Positions 1 through 7,679 of a stretch of 23,139 bases of DNA are shown here, piece by piece. The stretch comes from an uncultured Collinsella sp. (GTDB lineage: Bacteria; Actinomycetota; Coriobacteriia; Coriobacteriales; Coriobacteriaceae): NCBI GenBank assembly GCA_902464175.1, contig CABQHZ010000022.1:1-23139 (forward strand), given 5' to 3'. Position 1 is the stretch's first letter, and each line of letters opens with the position of its first letter. Made by a program: the position numbers and the translations under genes. Under the pieces are notes generated by a model. The model had not been told where the DNA came from. It saw only the letters and a list, made by a program, of their open reading frames with translations, and did no database searches.

Positions 1-2
1 AG

Positions 3-239
3 ATCACCGTTGAGCCCAAGTGCGAATTGACAGAAGAAAAAGCCCTCGAGCTTTCACATAAGCTCGAGGGTCTCAAACGCGGCGATTTGGTTCGAGTCAC
101 CTATTACGATACGTACGGTTATCGTGCCCGCACCGGCATCCTCGACGAGGTGCTCCCCGTCTTCAAGCTGCTCAAGCTCAAAGACATCGCTATCGACTTC
201 GACGATATCCAAGACGTTGAGCTGCGCGGTCGAGCCTAG
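3..239 (+). CDS. Small hypothetical protein, 5' end cut by window edge
   Basis: The reading frame is open from the first complete codon at the window edge to a TAG stop at 237-239. A TTG at 27 could start a 70-residue protein, but no ribosome site precedes it, so I think the true start lies upstream of the window. The visible C-terminal part is acidic and hydrophilic, with alternating short hydrophobic strands (LVRVTYYDTYGYRARTGIL, then IAIDFDDIQDVEL). That pattern suggests a small beta-barrel, loosely like YolD-type proteins, but this is only an impression. It converges on the HMA-domain gene, with 27 bases between the stops and no hairpin between them. Function unknown. Confidence 0.5.
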   Translation: MTVEPKCELTEEKALELSHKLEGLKRGDLVRVTYYDTYGYRARTGILDEVLPVFKLLKLKDIAIDFDDIQDVELRGRA

Positions 240-266
240 CGACGTTTCCTGCGCCAAGCACGCGCC

Positions 267-650
267 CTACAGCGTCATGACGTAGTAGCCCGCGTTCTTC
301 ACGGCCGCTTCGAGGGCACAGCGATCAACCGGCTGCTTAGAGCGCACGCGTGCCGTGTGGTCCGCATACGTCACCGTTGCCCACACGCCGTCCAGCGCAT
401 TGAGGGCATTGGCCACGTTCTGAGCGCAACCGTCACAGCTCATGCCACCAATGAGCAGCTCATCACTATAGGGATAGTGCGACGCATCGGTATCCGCCAC
501 AACGACCCTTTTGGCCTTCTTGCCGCACGCGCCATCGCTGCAGCAACTCTTTCCGCGTGTCGAAGCGGCAATGCGACGCAGCCCAAAAAACATGCCGATG
601 GCAATGACGATCAGCACGATGAGATTCGCAGGGTTGAGCAAGTCACTCAT
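267..650 (-). CDS. Membrane-anchored HMA (heavy-metal-associated) domain protein with Cys-rich linker
   Basis: A 127-residue protein in three parts. Residues 8-24 form one hydrophobic membrane segment. Residues 35-48 are a Cys/Lys-rich linker (Cys36, Cys37, Cys42), as in the small FeoB-associated Cys-rich membrane proteins. Residues 64-127 form an HMA domain with the metal-binding motif GMSCDGC (Cys72 and Cys75), as in CopZ and the N-terminal domains of copper P-type ATPases. The likely role is binding a soft metal, most probably Cu(I), at the inner face of the membrane. GGGGAG lies just before the ATG at 650. A CsoR-like palindrome lies about 30 bases upstream, which fits copper control. No P-type ATPase or FeoB is in the window. 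Family assignment is firm for the HMA domain; the metal and partner are inferred. Confidence 0.8.
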   Translation of the reverse strand: MSDLLNPANLIVLIVIAIGMFFGLRRIAASTRGKSCCSDGACGKKAKRVVVADTDASHYPYSDELLIGGMSCDGCAQNVANALNALDGVWATVTYADHTARVRSKQPVDRCALEAAVKNAGYYVMTL

Positions 651-680
651 GCGCTCCCCTTTCCAAGTAGTCTTATCCAG

Positions 681-697
681 ATACCCCCATGGGGTGT
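681..697. promoter_or_regulatory. CsoR-like G/C-tract palindrome upstream of the HMA-domain gene
   Basis: The sequence ATACCCCCATGGGGTGT carries a perfect 10-base palindrome, CCCCATGGGG (685-694), with near-symmetric AT-containing flanks. Copper-sensing CsoR/RcnR-family repressors bind sites of this form: C-tract, short centre, G-tract, with TA-rich ends. It sits about 30 bases before the ATG of the HMA protein and would overlap its transcription start region. The site type is inferred from pattern alone; no csoR gene is visible here. Confidence 0.5.
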
Positions 698-701
698 CCT
701 C

Positions 702-733
702 ATCTTACCTCAAAATCATGTCTGTTCGGTCAA
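702..733 (-). promoter_or_regulatory. Possible promoter for the HMA-domain gene
   Basis: On the minus strand TTGACC (733-728) is followed after 20 bases by TAAGAT (707-702). The spacer is longer than the usual 17, so the call is weak, although 19-20 base spacers do occur at metal-regulated promoters of the MerR type. The -35 faces away from the -35 of the divergent promoter at 760. Confidence 0.3.
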
Positions 734-759
734 TTAGTTTCCCTCATCAAACTTTTTTG

Positions 760-787
760 TTGACCATGGCTTACTTTCGTGTATAAG
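760..787 (+). promoter_or_regulatory. Promoter of the DUF3793-flavodoxin operon
   Basis: TTGACC (760-765), a 16-base spacer and TATAAG (782-787) form a good sigma-70-type promoter 38 bases upstream of the ATG at 826. A GAAAGGA ribosome-site motif lies between the promoter and the start codon. Confidence 0.65.
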
Positions 788-825
788 TTTTCCTAGACTA
801 ACACGAAAGGACGGACAGCGACGTC

Positions 826-1530
826 ATGACTCGAACCATAGACCTCCCAACGTTTCAGGCAGCAGTCGTGCGCAACTGCTCCCCTACGCTCGCGGGCATC
901 AAGCCGGCATCGCTCTTTACCTATCCAGGCACCTACGCCCACGGGGACGGCTCGACTGCAACCGAAACCATCGCAGAACGCCGAGCTCGCCTGCTCAACG
1001 TTATCGCCCAGTGCAATCGCGAACTTGACCCACTCGGCATCCACCTGAGCGTTTTGGTCTGGCGGCCCTGCGGAGCGCTCGTGTACGTATACCGGCCCAA
1101 AAGCCTCGCCACTTACTTCGCGGACCCGCGCGCCCAGACGGCGCTCACCAAGGAAGGCTACGACACGGGTGACCTCTTAACATGCCTCGTGCACCTGGCG
1201 TCACGCATCACACTCGCGAGCAATAACGCCGCGGAATGTGCCTGTAGTCAGACTCGATGCGCGCTGGCCCAGCAAGCCAGCTGTAGTAACGACTGCACCT
1301 GCGAGTTTCCGCACGAAATAGGCTACTTCTTGGGATACCCCTATGACGACGTGCACGAGTTTATCGCCCAGCGCGGCGAGAACTACAAGGTCTTTGGGGC
1401 CTGGAAGGTCTACACCAACGTCGAACAGGCGCTTGCGACGTTTGATGCCTACCGCGCCTGCACCCAATACCTCACCTTTGTCTATCAGCAGGGCTGCAGC
1501 CTGGCGCAACTTGCCCAGGCAACCCGATAG
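826..1530 (+). CDS. DUF3793 family protein with Cys-rich insertion
   Basis: A 234-residue protein that I recognise as DUF3793 by its N-terminal NCSPTLAGIKPASLF block, its central VLVWRPCGALVYVYRP block, and its C-terminal HEIGYFLGYPYDDVHEFI block followed by a GAWKVY motif. The family's biochemical function is unknown. Members in anaerobes often sit beside a flavodoxin and iron or metal genes, as here: a flavodoxin follows after 46 bases in the same direction. Between residues 138 and 159 there are six cysteines (138, 140, 145, 153, 157, 159), just before the HEIGYFLGYP block. This looks like a metal-binding or redox insertion. No signal peptide or membrane segment is visible. The family call is fairly sure; the function is unknown. 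Confidence 0.8.
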   Translation: MTRTIDLPTFQAAVVRNCSPTLAGIKPASLFTYPGTYAHGDGSTATETIAERRARLLNVIAQCNRELDPLGIHLSVLVWRPCGALVYVYRPKSLATYFADPRAQTALTKEGYDTGDLLTCLVHLASRITLASNNAAECACSQTRCALAQQASCSNDCTCEFPHEIGYFLGYPYDDVHEFIAQRGENYKVFGAWKVYTNVEQALATFDAYRACTQYLTFVYQQGCSLAQLAQATR

Positions 1531-1576
1531 AACATACAAGCCGCGGCCACGCGCCGCACAACCGAAAGGACTCAAC

Positions 1577-1996
1577 ATGAGCAAGATCGCCGTCGTCTAT
1601 TGGAGCGGCACGGGCAACACCGAGGCCATGGCAAATCTCGTTGCCGAGGGTGCCGCGTCCGCGGGTGCCGAGGCTGAGGTCATCCCCTGCGCCGACTTCT
1701 CTGCAGATAAGGCAGCCGGCTACGATGCCTTCGCTTTCGGCTGTCCTGCTATGGGCTCCGAGGAGCTCGAGTATGACGAGTTCCAGCCGATGTGGGACGA
1801 GGTCAAGGAAGTCCTCGGCGACAAGAAGGTCGTCCTCTTTGGATCCTATTCGTGGGCCGAGGGCGAGTGGATGGACAACTGGAAGGCCGACGCCGACGAG
1901 GCCGGCGTCAACGTCGTGGACTCCGCCATCTGCTACGACGCGCCCGACGACGAGGGCGAGGCCGCCTGCAAGGCCCTCGGAGCCGAGCTCGCGTAA
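1577..1996 (+). CDS. Short-chain flavodoxin
   Basis: A 139-residue protein of normal short-chain flavodoxin length. The FMN phosphate-binding loop is SGTGNTE near residues 10-16. The GCPAMGSEELE stretch and the later GSYSWAEGEWMDNW stretch match the two loops that contact the isoalloxazine ring. It carries single electrons between reductases and acceptor enzymes and commonly replaces ferredoxin in low iron. The start was chosen at the ATG at 1577 because GAAAGGA lies seven bases before it; the open frame upstream is not part of the gene. It is second in an operon with the DUF3793 gene, which suggests the two work in the same redox or iron-related process. A strong terminator follows. Confidence 0.92.
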   Translation: MSKIAVVYWSGTGNTEAMANLVAEGAASAGAEAEVIPCADFSADKAAGYDAFAFGCPAMGSEELEYDEFQPMWDEVKEVLGDKKVVLFGSYSWAEGEWMDNWKADADEAGVNVVDSAICYDAPDDEGEAACKALGAELA

Positions 1997-2048
1997 CGAA
2001 ACCAGGCCTCCAAAAGAGCCTGTATCACAGCGCATCCCCATCCCTACA

Positions 2049-2088
2049 AAAGAGCGGGGGCTGGATTCAAGTCCAGCCCCCGCTCTTT
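2049..2088. terminator. Bidirectional terminator between flavodoxin and ATPase genes
   Basis: A perfect 17-base inverted repeat (2049-2065 with 2072-2088) has a 6-base loop, a GC-rich core and A/T-rich outer ends. The ends give TTT on the plus strand and TTTT on the minus strand, so it can terminate both convergent units: the flavodoxin gene from the left and the ABC importer operon from the right. Confidence 0.9.
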
Positions 2089-2112
2089 AGTAACGGCAGT
2101 TACATCAACCGG

Positions 2113-2865
<753 letters not shown>

Positions 2866-2877
2866 GATAGGACCTCC

Positions 2878-4239
2878 TTACAGACCGGCGATGTGATCGG
2901 CGGGCGTCGCGACGACCTGCCCGGCGCTCTTGGCGGGACGCTTCTTCTTGGTTTCGGCCGTACCCAAAAGCCTCGCCTCAAGGCCGCTCACCAAGCGAGC
3001 GAGCGGCAGGGTGACGACCAGATAGAACAGGGCGGCAACCACGTACGGCGTAATGGAGCCCGTCGTGGCCACGATGGTGCGGGCGTTCATGACGATCTCG
3101 ACCACGCCCACGGCCGCGAGCAGCGACGTATCCTTGTAAAGCAGGATGAACTCACTGGTCAACGTAGGCAGGACATTGCGGAACGTCTGCGGAATCATAA
3201 CGTAGAGCAGTGTCTGGAAGGCGTTCATGCCCAGCGAGCGCGCGGCCTCGTTCTGGCCCTTGGGGATCGACTGAATACCGGCGCGGAAGATCTCGCACAG
3301 GTAGGCGGACGAGTTCATGGCCATGACGATGACGCCGAGCACATAGTCGTCAACCTTGACGCCGGCCAGCGGCAGACCGAAGAACGCGATGTAGATCTGC
3401 AGGAACGCCGGCGTACCACGGATGATATTCACATAGATACCGGCAAGGCAACGCAGGATGCGCGACTTGGAGATGCGCATGAGCGACAAGGCAAAGCCAA
3501 AGGGAATTGCCAGCGGAAACGCCACGAGCACGATCGAGAGCGACATGAGGAAGCCTTTGAAGACGATCGGCAGGCTCTGGACCAAAATGACCGGGTTCAG
3601 GAACAGGCGCAGGAACATGTTGGAATTCCATGCCTCGACCCACGGCTGCTCCTTAAGGTCGGCCAGGAAGTTATCGAATGCCGTCACGCCCTTGATCTCC
3701 ACCGACGGAATCTTGGAGATCTTCTTGGTCGAACCATCGGCCAAAGTGTAGGTGCCGCTAAAGGCCTCGTCGCCGCCCTCGACGGGGAACGTCACGCCGT
3801 AGACCTCGACGCGGAAATAGCCGCCGGCCGGAGCCGTCTCGCCAAAATCGATCTTGAGCGTCTGGCCGTCGACCTTGCACGTAGGCTTCATGGGCGTACG
3901 GTCCATAAGGTCATCGCCCGAGAGCATCGTCAGGCGCGTGTCATCTGCGCCAAAGGTCGTGCCATCGGCAAACGTCAACGAAAGGCCGCTCAGCTCCTCG
4001 TCGGCATCGGCCTGGACCTCCCAGGTGATGCGGGTCTCGGTGCCACCGACCACATCGCTACCCGAGCCGGTGTTGGGTCGAGCGGTGATCTTTGCGGTCT
4101 CAAGCGCCTGGGCGGTCGAGGGCACGCAGGCCCCCGCGCATACCAGGGCGAGCGCCACAGCCAGGGCGCAGGCTAGCTTTTGGAGCATCAAGGGCAGTGG
4201 ATAGCTCTGGCCCATGGCTCCTTCGTTCAGTCGAGACAA
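2878..4239 (-). CDS. Polar amino-acid ABC transporter permease with secreted N-terminal beta-rich domain
   Basis: A 453-residue protein in two parts. Residues 18-46 look like a signal peptide ending near an ALA-type site (AQA-LE). Residues 47-185 are a hydrophilic, beta-rich, Gly/Thr/Asp-rich region with no recognisable binding-protein fold, expected outside the membrane. Residues 215-430 are a HisM/GlnP-type permease with the coupling motif EIFRAGIQSIPKGQNEAA (316-333), which contacts the ATPase. Ordinary permeases of this family are about 220-250 residues, so the extra domain roughly doubles the length. The start is uncertain. TTG at 4239 has AGGAG five bases upstream; ATG at 4215 has AAGGAG very close to it. 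Both keep the signal peptide. Transport role is clear from the neighbours; the extra domain's role is unknown. Confidence 0.88.
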   Translation of the reverse strand: MSRLNEGAMGQSYPLPLMLQKLACALAVALALVCAGACVPSTAQALETAKITARPNTGSGSDVVGGTETRITWEVQADADEELSGLSLTFADGTTFGADDTRLTMLSGDDLMDRTPMKPTCKVDGQTLKIDFGETAPAGGYFRVEVYGVTFPVEGGDEAFSGTYTLADGSTKKISKIPSVEIKGVTAFDNFLADLKEQPWVEAWNSNMFLRLFLNPVILVQSLPIVFKGFLMSLSIVLVAFPLAIPFGFALSLMRISKSRILRCLAGIYVNIIRGTPAFLQIYIAFFGLPLAGVKVDDYVLGVIVMAMNSSAYLCEIFRAGIQSIPKGQNEAARSLGMNAFQTLLYVMIPQTFRNVLPTLTSEFILLYKDTSLLAAVGVVEIVMNARTIVATTGSITPYVVAALFYLVVTLPLARLVSGLEARLLGTAETKKKRPAKSAGQVVATPADHIAGL

Positions 4240-4305
4240 GGTGGCTCCTAACGTTTAAGTTGCCGACAAAACGGGGCGGAACGACGCCCATTCAAGAAAC
4301 GCAAA

Positions 4306-4333
4306 GGCCCTCTCCGCCAAAACGGAAAGGGCC
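4306..4333 (-). terminator. Attenuating hairpin between binding-protein and permease genes
   Basis: An 11-base stem (4306-4316 with 4323-4333, one G-U wobble in minus-strand RNA) has a 6-base loop and is followed on the minus strand by TTTGCGTTTC. It lies just after the binding-protein stop and before the permease. Such a leaky or processing hairpin would leave more binding-protein mRNA than permease mRNA, as is usual in these operons. Confidence 0.6.
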
Positions 4334-4355
4334 CGCGCGCAATCAAGTAGCTATT

Positions 4356-5216
4356 TTACTTGATATTGTACTTAGCCATAAGGGCGTCAACGGTACCGTC
4401 ATCGGTCAGGTCCTTGATGGCCTGGTTGATGTCGTCCTTGAGCTTGGTGTTGCCCTGGTTGATGGCGATGGCATACTCCTCGCCCGTGCTGATCTGCTTA
4501 ATGGTCTGGCAGGTGTTGAACTGCTCGGCGGTCAGCTGGCTGGCAACGGAGCGGTTGGTCACGACGGCGTCACCCTTGTCGGACTGCAGGGCGCTGAAGC
4601 ACTCGGTGGCGTCCTTGTAGGGGACGATCTTGGCCTTGGGGAAGTTCTCCTGGGCAAAGGCCTCGGCGGTCGAGCCGGACTGGACGATGATCGTAGCGTC
4701 GGCGTTGTTGAGCTTCTCGCTGTAGTTATCGGCCGTAATGTCGGTGTTGTCGACCTTGGTCACGATAGCCTGATCGTCCATGTAGTAGGAGTCGGAGAAA
4801 GCGACTTCCTTCTCACGCTCGGGCGTATCGGTGATAGCAGCGATGGAGACGTCGTACTTGGCGCCCGAAGCAACACCCGGAACCAGCGTGTCGAAGTCGT
4901 TGTTGACATACTCGACGTCCAGGCCCAGCTTGTCGGCGATAGCCTTGATAAGCTCAAGGTCAAAGCCCTGGTAATCGCCGTTGTCATCCTTATACTCAAA
5001 CGGCGCGTACTCGGCAGAGGTGCCGACGGTGAGCGTACCGTCCTTGACGAGCGCGTACTCCTTGGAGCCGTCGACCTTCTCGACCTTCACGTCGTCAGAG
5101 CTGCTGGAACCGGCATCGGAACCAGAGGTGGCGTTGGACGAGCCGCAGCCCGTCAATGCGAGGGCGAGTGCCATGGCGCCCGTGGCGGCAAATGCGCCAA
5201 GCTTCTTGAGCTTCAT
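4356..5216 (-). CDS. Amino-acid ABC transporter substrate-binding lipoprotein
   Basis: A 286-residue protein with an N-terminal Lys-rich region, a hydrophobic stretch and a lipobox LALTGC near residues 19-24, so it should be lipid-anchored outside the membrane. A Ser/Asp/Gly-rich linker follows, then a family-3 solute-binding fold: LTVGTSAEYAPFEYKDDNGD at the start, GFDLELIKAIADKLG, then YDVSIAAITDTPEREKEVAFS. This fold binds a polar amino acid and delivers it to the permease. The start at the ATG at 5216 was chosen because GAAGGAG precedes it and the lipoprotein signal begins there; the upstream open frame contains the promoter. It is first in the operon, behind a good promoter and before a hairpin, which fits high expression. 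The ligand is not determined. Confidence 0.94.
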   Translation of the reverse strand: MKLKKLGAFAATGAMALALALTGCGSSNATSGSDAGSSSSDDVKVEKVDGSKEYALVKDGTLTVGTSAEYAPFEYKDDNGDYQGFDLELIKAIADKLGLDVEYVNNDFDTLVPGVASGAKYDVSIAAITDTPEREKEVAFSDSYYMDDQAIVTKVDNTDITADNYSEKLNNADATIIVQSGSTAEAFAQENFPKAKIVPYKDATECFSALQSDKGDAVVTNRSVASQLTAEQFNTCQTIKQISTGEEYAIAINQGNTKLKDDINQAIKDLTDDGTVDALMAKYNIK

Positions 5217-5273
5217 AATCAGTCTCCTTCCGGTGACCCCGTTTGATTCAGAGGTCTGCAAAAACTGTTGGCT

Positions 5274-5302
5274 ATTATGCACCTGTAAGTGCGAATCTGC
5301 AA
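5274..5302 (-). promoter_or_regulatory. Promoter of the amino-acid ABC importer operon
   Basis: On the minus strand TTGCAG (5302-5297), a 17-base spacer and CATAAT (5279-5274) form a good sigma-70-type promoter about 57 bases before the lipoprotein ATG. The endonuclease IV gene upstream reads in the same direction but ends 60 bases earlier, so the importer has its own start. Confidence 0.65.
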
Positions 5303-5363
5303 TGAGAAAACTGATTGAAACAAACCCATAACGTGAATGAAGCACTCCACTTTGTGACAGTCG

Positions 5364-6230
5364 TTACTGCTGCAACGAGCGTAGCAGGGTAATTTCCGCT
5401 GCATAACCTGCAAGTTCGTTCGGCGTCTCCAAAATGAATGGCAACGCACACAAACGACTATTCGATACAATATTCTGCATAACCTGCATACCGCCGCCAA
5501 ACTCCTCGCTGCCAAGGTAACCCTTGCCGATGCACTCGTGACGATCTTTATGGGCGCCACGGGGATTCTTGGAGTCGTTGATATGCACGGCACGCAGACG
5601 ATCGATGCCCACTACGTGGTCGAACTCGTCGAGCACGCCGTCCAGGTCGTGGATGATGTCGTAGCCGGCATCGCTCACGTGGCAGGTGTCCAGACACACG
5701 CCCAGCTTGCCCGATAGCTCAGGACGTTTGACGGCAACCCCCTCGATAATACGCGCCAGCTCCTCAAAGCTACGGCCCACCTCGGTGCCCTTGCCCGCCA
5801 TAGTTTCGAGCAGCACTGTGGTCTGCTGTCCCTCGAACATCACCTGGCAAAGCGTGTCGACAATCATCTGGATGCCGGCGTCGGACCCCTGTCCTACATG
5901 TGCGCCTGGATGGAAGTTGTAGTAGTTGCCGGGCAGCGCTTCTATGCGCTGCAGGTCCTCGGCCATGGCCTCAAGGGCAAACTCACGCGCCCGCTCCTTG
6001 GCAGAGCAGGGGTTATAGGTATACGGGGCATGTGCCACGAGCGGGCCAAAATCATTTTGCGCCATAAGCTCACGCAGGGCTGCCACGTCATCCGCGTCAA
6101 GGTCTTTCGCCTTGCCACCGCGCGGGTTGCGCGTGAAGAACGCAAAGGTGTTGGCGCCAATAGACAGCGCCGTCTCCCCCATCGCCCGATAGCCCTTCGT
6201 CGTGGATAGGTGACACCCAATCGTCAGCAT
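5364..6230 (-). CDS. nfo: Endonuclease IV (deoxyribonuclease IV, AP endonuclease)
   Basis: A 288-residue TIM-barrel enzyme of normal length that cuts DNA 5' of abasic sites in base-excision repair, using three metal ions. The metal-site motifs appear in order: GCHLST near the N-terminus, VAHAPYTYNP, NFHPGAHVGQ, VLLETMAGKGTE, LGVCLDTCHVSDAGYD, VHINDSKNPRGAHKDRHECIG and FILETPNE at the C-terminal end. All family His, Glu and Asp ligands appear to be present. It is transcribed in the same direction as the aldo/keto reductase upstream, across a 98-base gap with a long inverted repeat. The call is firm. Confidence 0.95.
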   Translation of the reverse strand: MLTIGCHLSTTKGYRAMGETALSIGANTFAFFTRNPRGGKAKDLDADDVAALRELMAQNDFGPLVAHAPYTYNPCSAKERAREFALEAMAEDLQRIEALPGNYYNFHPGAHVGQGSDAGIQMIVDTLCQVMFEGQQTTVLLETMAGKGTEVGRSFEELARIIEGVAVKRPELSGKLGVCLDTCHVSDAGYDIIHDLDGVLDEFDHVVGIDRLRAVHINDSKNPRGAHKDRHECIGKGYLGSEEFGGGMQVMQNIVSNSRLCALPFILETPNELAGYAAEITLLRSLQQ

Positions 6231-6250
6231 CTCCAGCTCCCCCTCATCAG

Positions 6251-6313
6251 TTGCGGTGAAATAGTTCCTGTTTAAGCCTTATTCTGCCGCAAACAGGAAC
6301 TATTCCACCGCAA
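6251..6313. repeat. Long imperfect inverted repeat (23-base arms, 17-base loop)
   Basis: Arms 6251-6273 and 6291-6313 match over 23 bases except for one pair (6259/6305). That pair is A-C in plus-strand RNA but U-G, still able to pair, in minus-strand RNA, the direction in which both neighbours are transcribed. The arms are not GC-rich in the inner part and there is no U-tract, so it is not a typical intrinsic terminator. It fills most of the gap between the aldo/keto reductase and nfo. Confidence 0.8.
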
Positions 6314-6328
6314 GTTATAAAAGGGGCA

Positions 6329-7516
6329 TCAGGAGCGCGTTTTGCCGAAGGCTTTGAGCGCAGCCGTCACGGGGCCAGGCTGAAAGCGGCGGCGCACGTC
6401 ATCGAGACGCGCGGGGATATCGATATGCTGCGGGCAGTGACGCGCGCATTTACCGCACTTGATGCAATTGCTCACCAACTTGGGCTCACTCGTCCGCACC
6501 GCGCTCGCCGTAAAGTATTGCGACAGCCCCGTAAACCAGCTGTGCGCATAGCTCGCGTTGTAAGCGGCAAAGCAGCCGGGAATGTTAATACCCTTGGGAC
6601 ATGGCATGCAGTAGCCGCATCCCGTGCAGGGCACGCGATTCGATTTTTCAAACTCCGCCAGCACACGTGCGATGGTATCGAGCTGCTCTGTCGTCATCGA
6701 ATTCGGCAGTGCGCGATCCGCCAATGCCGCGTTCTCGTCCACCTGTGCGGTATCGGTCATGCCCGAAAGCAGCATCGTGACCTGAGGATGGTTCCACACC
6801 CACGAAAGTCCCCAGGCGGCAGGAGTGCGCAAATGCGGGTCACGGGCGCCATCGAGCACGGCGCGGGCCCGCGGAGGCAGCTTGCCCGCCAGGCGTCCAC
6901 CCAAAAGCGGCTCCATCACAAACACCGCGAGCCCGCGCTCCGCAGCCGCCATGAGTCCCGCCGTTCCCGCTTGGTAGCGCTCTCCAGCGTAGTTGTACTG
7001 GATCTGGCAAAAATCCCAGTCATACGCGTCAAGCATCGTGAGGAAGTCCGCGGCGCTGCCGTGGTACGAAAAACCTATCTGGCGAATACGCCCCGCAGCC
7101 TTTTGGTGCGCAATCCAGTCCTCGATGCCCAACGCCACCACGCGCTCCCACTGGGCGGGCGAGGTGATGTTGTGCATAAGGTAGTAGTCAATATGGTCGG
7201 TCCGCAAACGGTGCAGCTGCTCGTCAAAAAAGCGGTCGAAATCCTCCGCACATTTGCACGAAGCGTGCGGCAACTTAGTCGCCAGCAACACCCGGTCGCG
7301 CAGCCCCAAGCGCTCAAGTGAGGCGCCCACGCACACCTCGTTACCGGGATAGAGATACGCGGTATCCAGATAATTAATCCCCTGCTCCACCGCACGGGAA
7401 ATGATGGCATCGGTTGTCTTCGCATCGGGGTGTCCCGGCGCACCGGGAAATCTCATGCAGCCCAGACCCAGAGCGGATATTCGGTTACCACTTTTGGGGT
7501 CAACGCGGTATTGCAC
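6329..7516 (-). CDS. Aldo/keto reductase with C-terminal 4Fe-4S ferredoxin domain
   Basis: A 395-residue oxidoreductase. Residues 1-290 are an aldo/keto reductase barrel with the catalytic set Asp51, Tyr56, Lys81 and His115 visible in LDTAYLYPGNE, ATKLPH and YLMHN. Residues 310-380 carry two Cys clusters, CTGCGYCMPCP and CIKCGKCARHCP, typical of paired 4Fe-4S binding in the anaerobe subgroup of this family. The enzyme should pass electrons between ferredoxin-like centres and a carbonyl/alcohol or related substrate; the substrate is unknown. I chose the GTG at 7516 because AAAGGAGG lies four bases upstream of it. An ATG at 7534 and the frame above it lack a ribosome site, and the SD would then fall inside the gene. 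It is divergent from the cyclase-family gene. Confidence 0.9.
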   Translation of the reverse strand: MQYRVDPKSGNRISALGLGCMRFPGAPGHPDAKTTDAIISRAVEQGINYLDTAYLYPGNEVCVGASLERLGLRDRVLLATKLPHASCKCAEDFDRFFDEQLHRLRTDHIDYYLMHNITSPAQWERVVALGIEDWIAHQKAAGRIRQIGFSYHGSAADFLTMLDAYDWDFCQIQYNYAGERYQAGTAGLMAAAERGLAVFVMEPLLGGRLAGKLPPRARAVLDGARDPHLRTPAAWGLSWVWNHPQVTMLLSGMTDTAQVDENAALADRALPNSMTTEQLDTIARVLAEFEKSNRVPCTGCGYCMPCPKGINIPGCFAAYNASYAHSWFTGLSQYFTASAVRTSEPKLVSNCIKCGKCARHCPQHIDIPARLDDVRRRFQPGPVTAALKAFGKTRS

Positions 7517-7679
7517 GGCCCCTCCTTTCGCCATCAGCACCCCGGCAAGACGAAACACAATGGTCACGCGGCCGAAACATCGTAGAATCGCAATCGAGAA
7601 CGTATCGTAACGCAGCAGAAATCGAGCTGTCACGGCACCGCTTTAACATCAGCAAAAAGCCCGATGAAAGGAGCCGCCC

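Noticed and set aside
651..825. Fur box between the HMA and DUF3793 genes
   Set aside because: The area is AT-rich, but I could not find a 19-base dyad close to the Fur or PerR consensus.
4092..5246. Open frame of 384 codons on the plus strand opposite the binding lipoprotein
   Set aside because: Valine/leucine/glycine-rich antisense shadow of a real gene; crosses the operon's hairpin and has no start signal.
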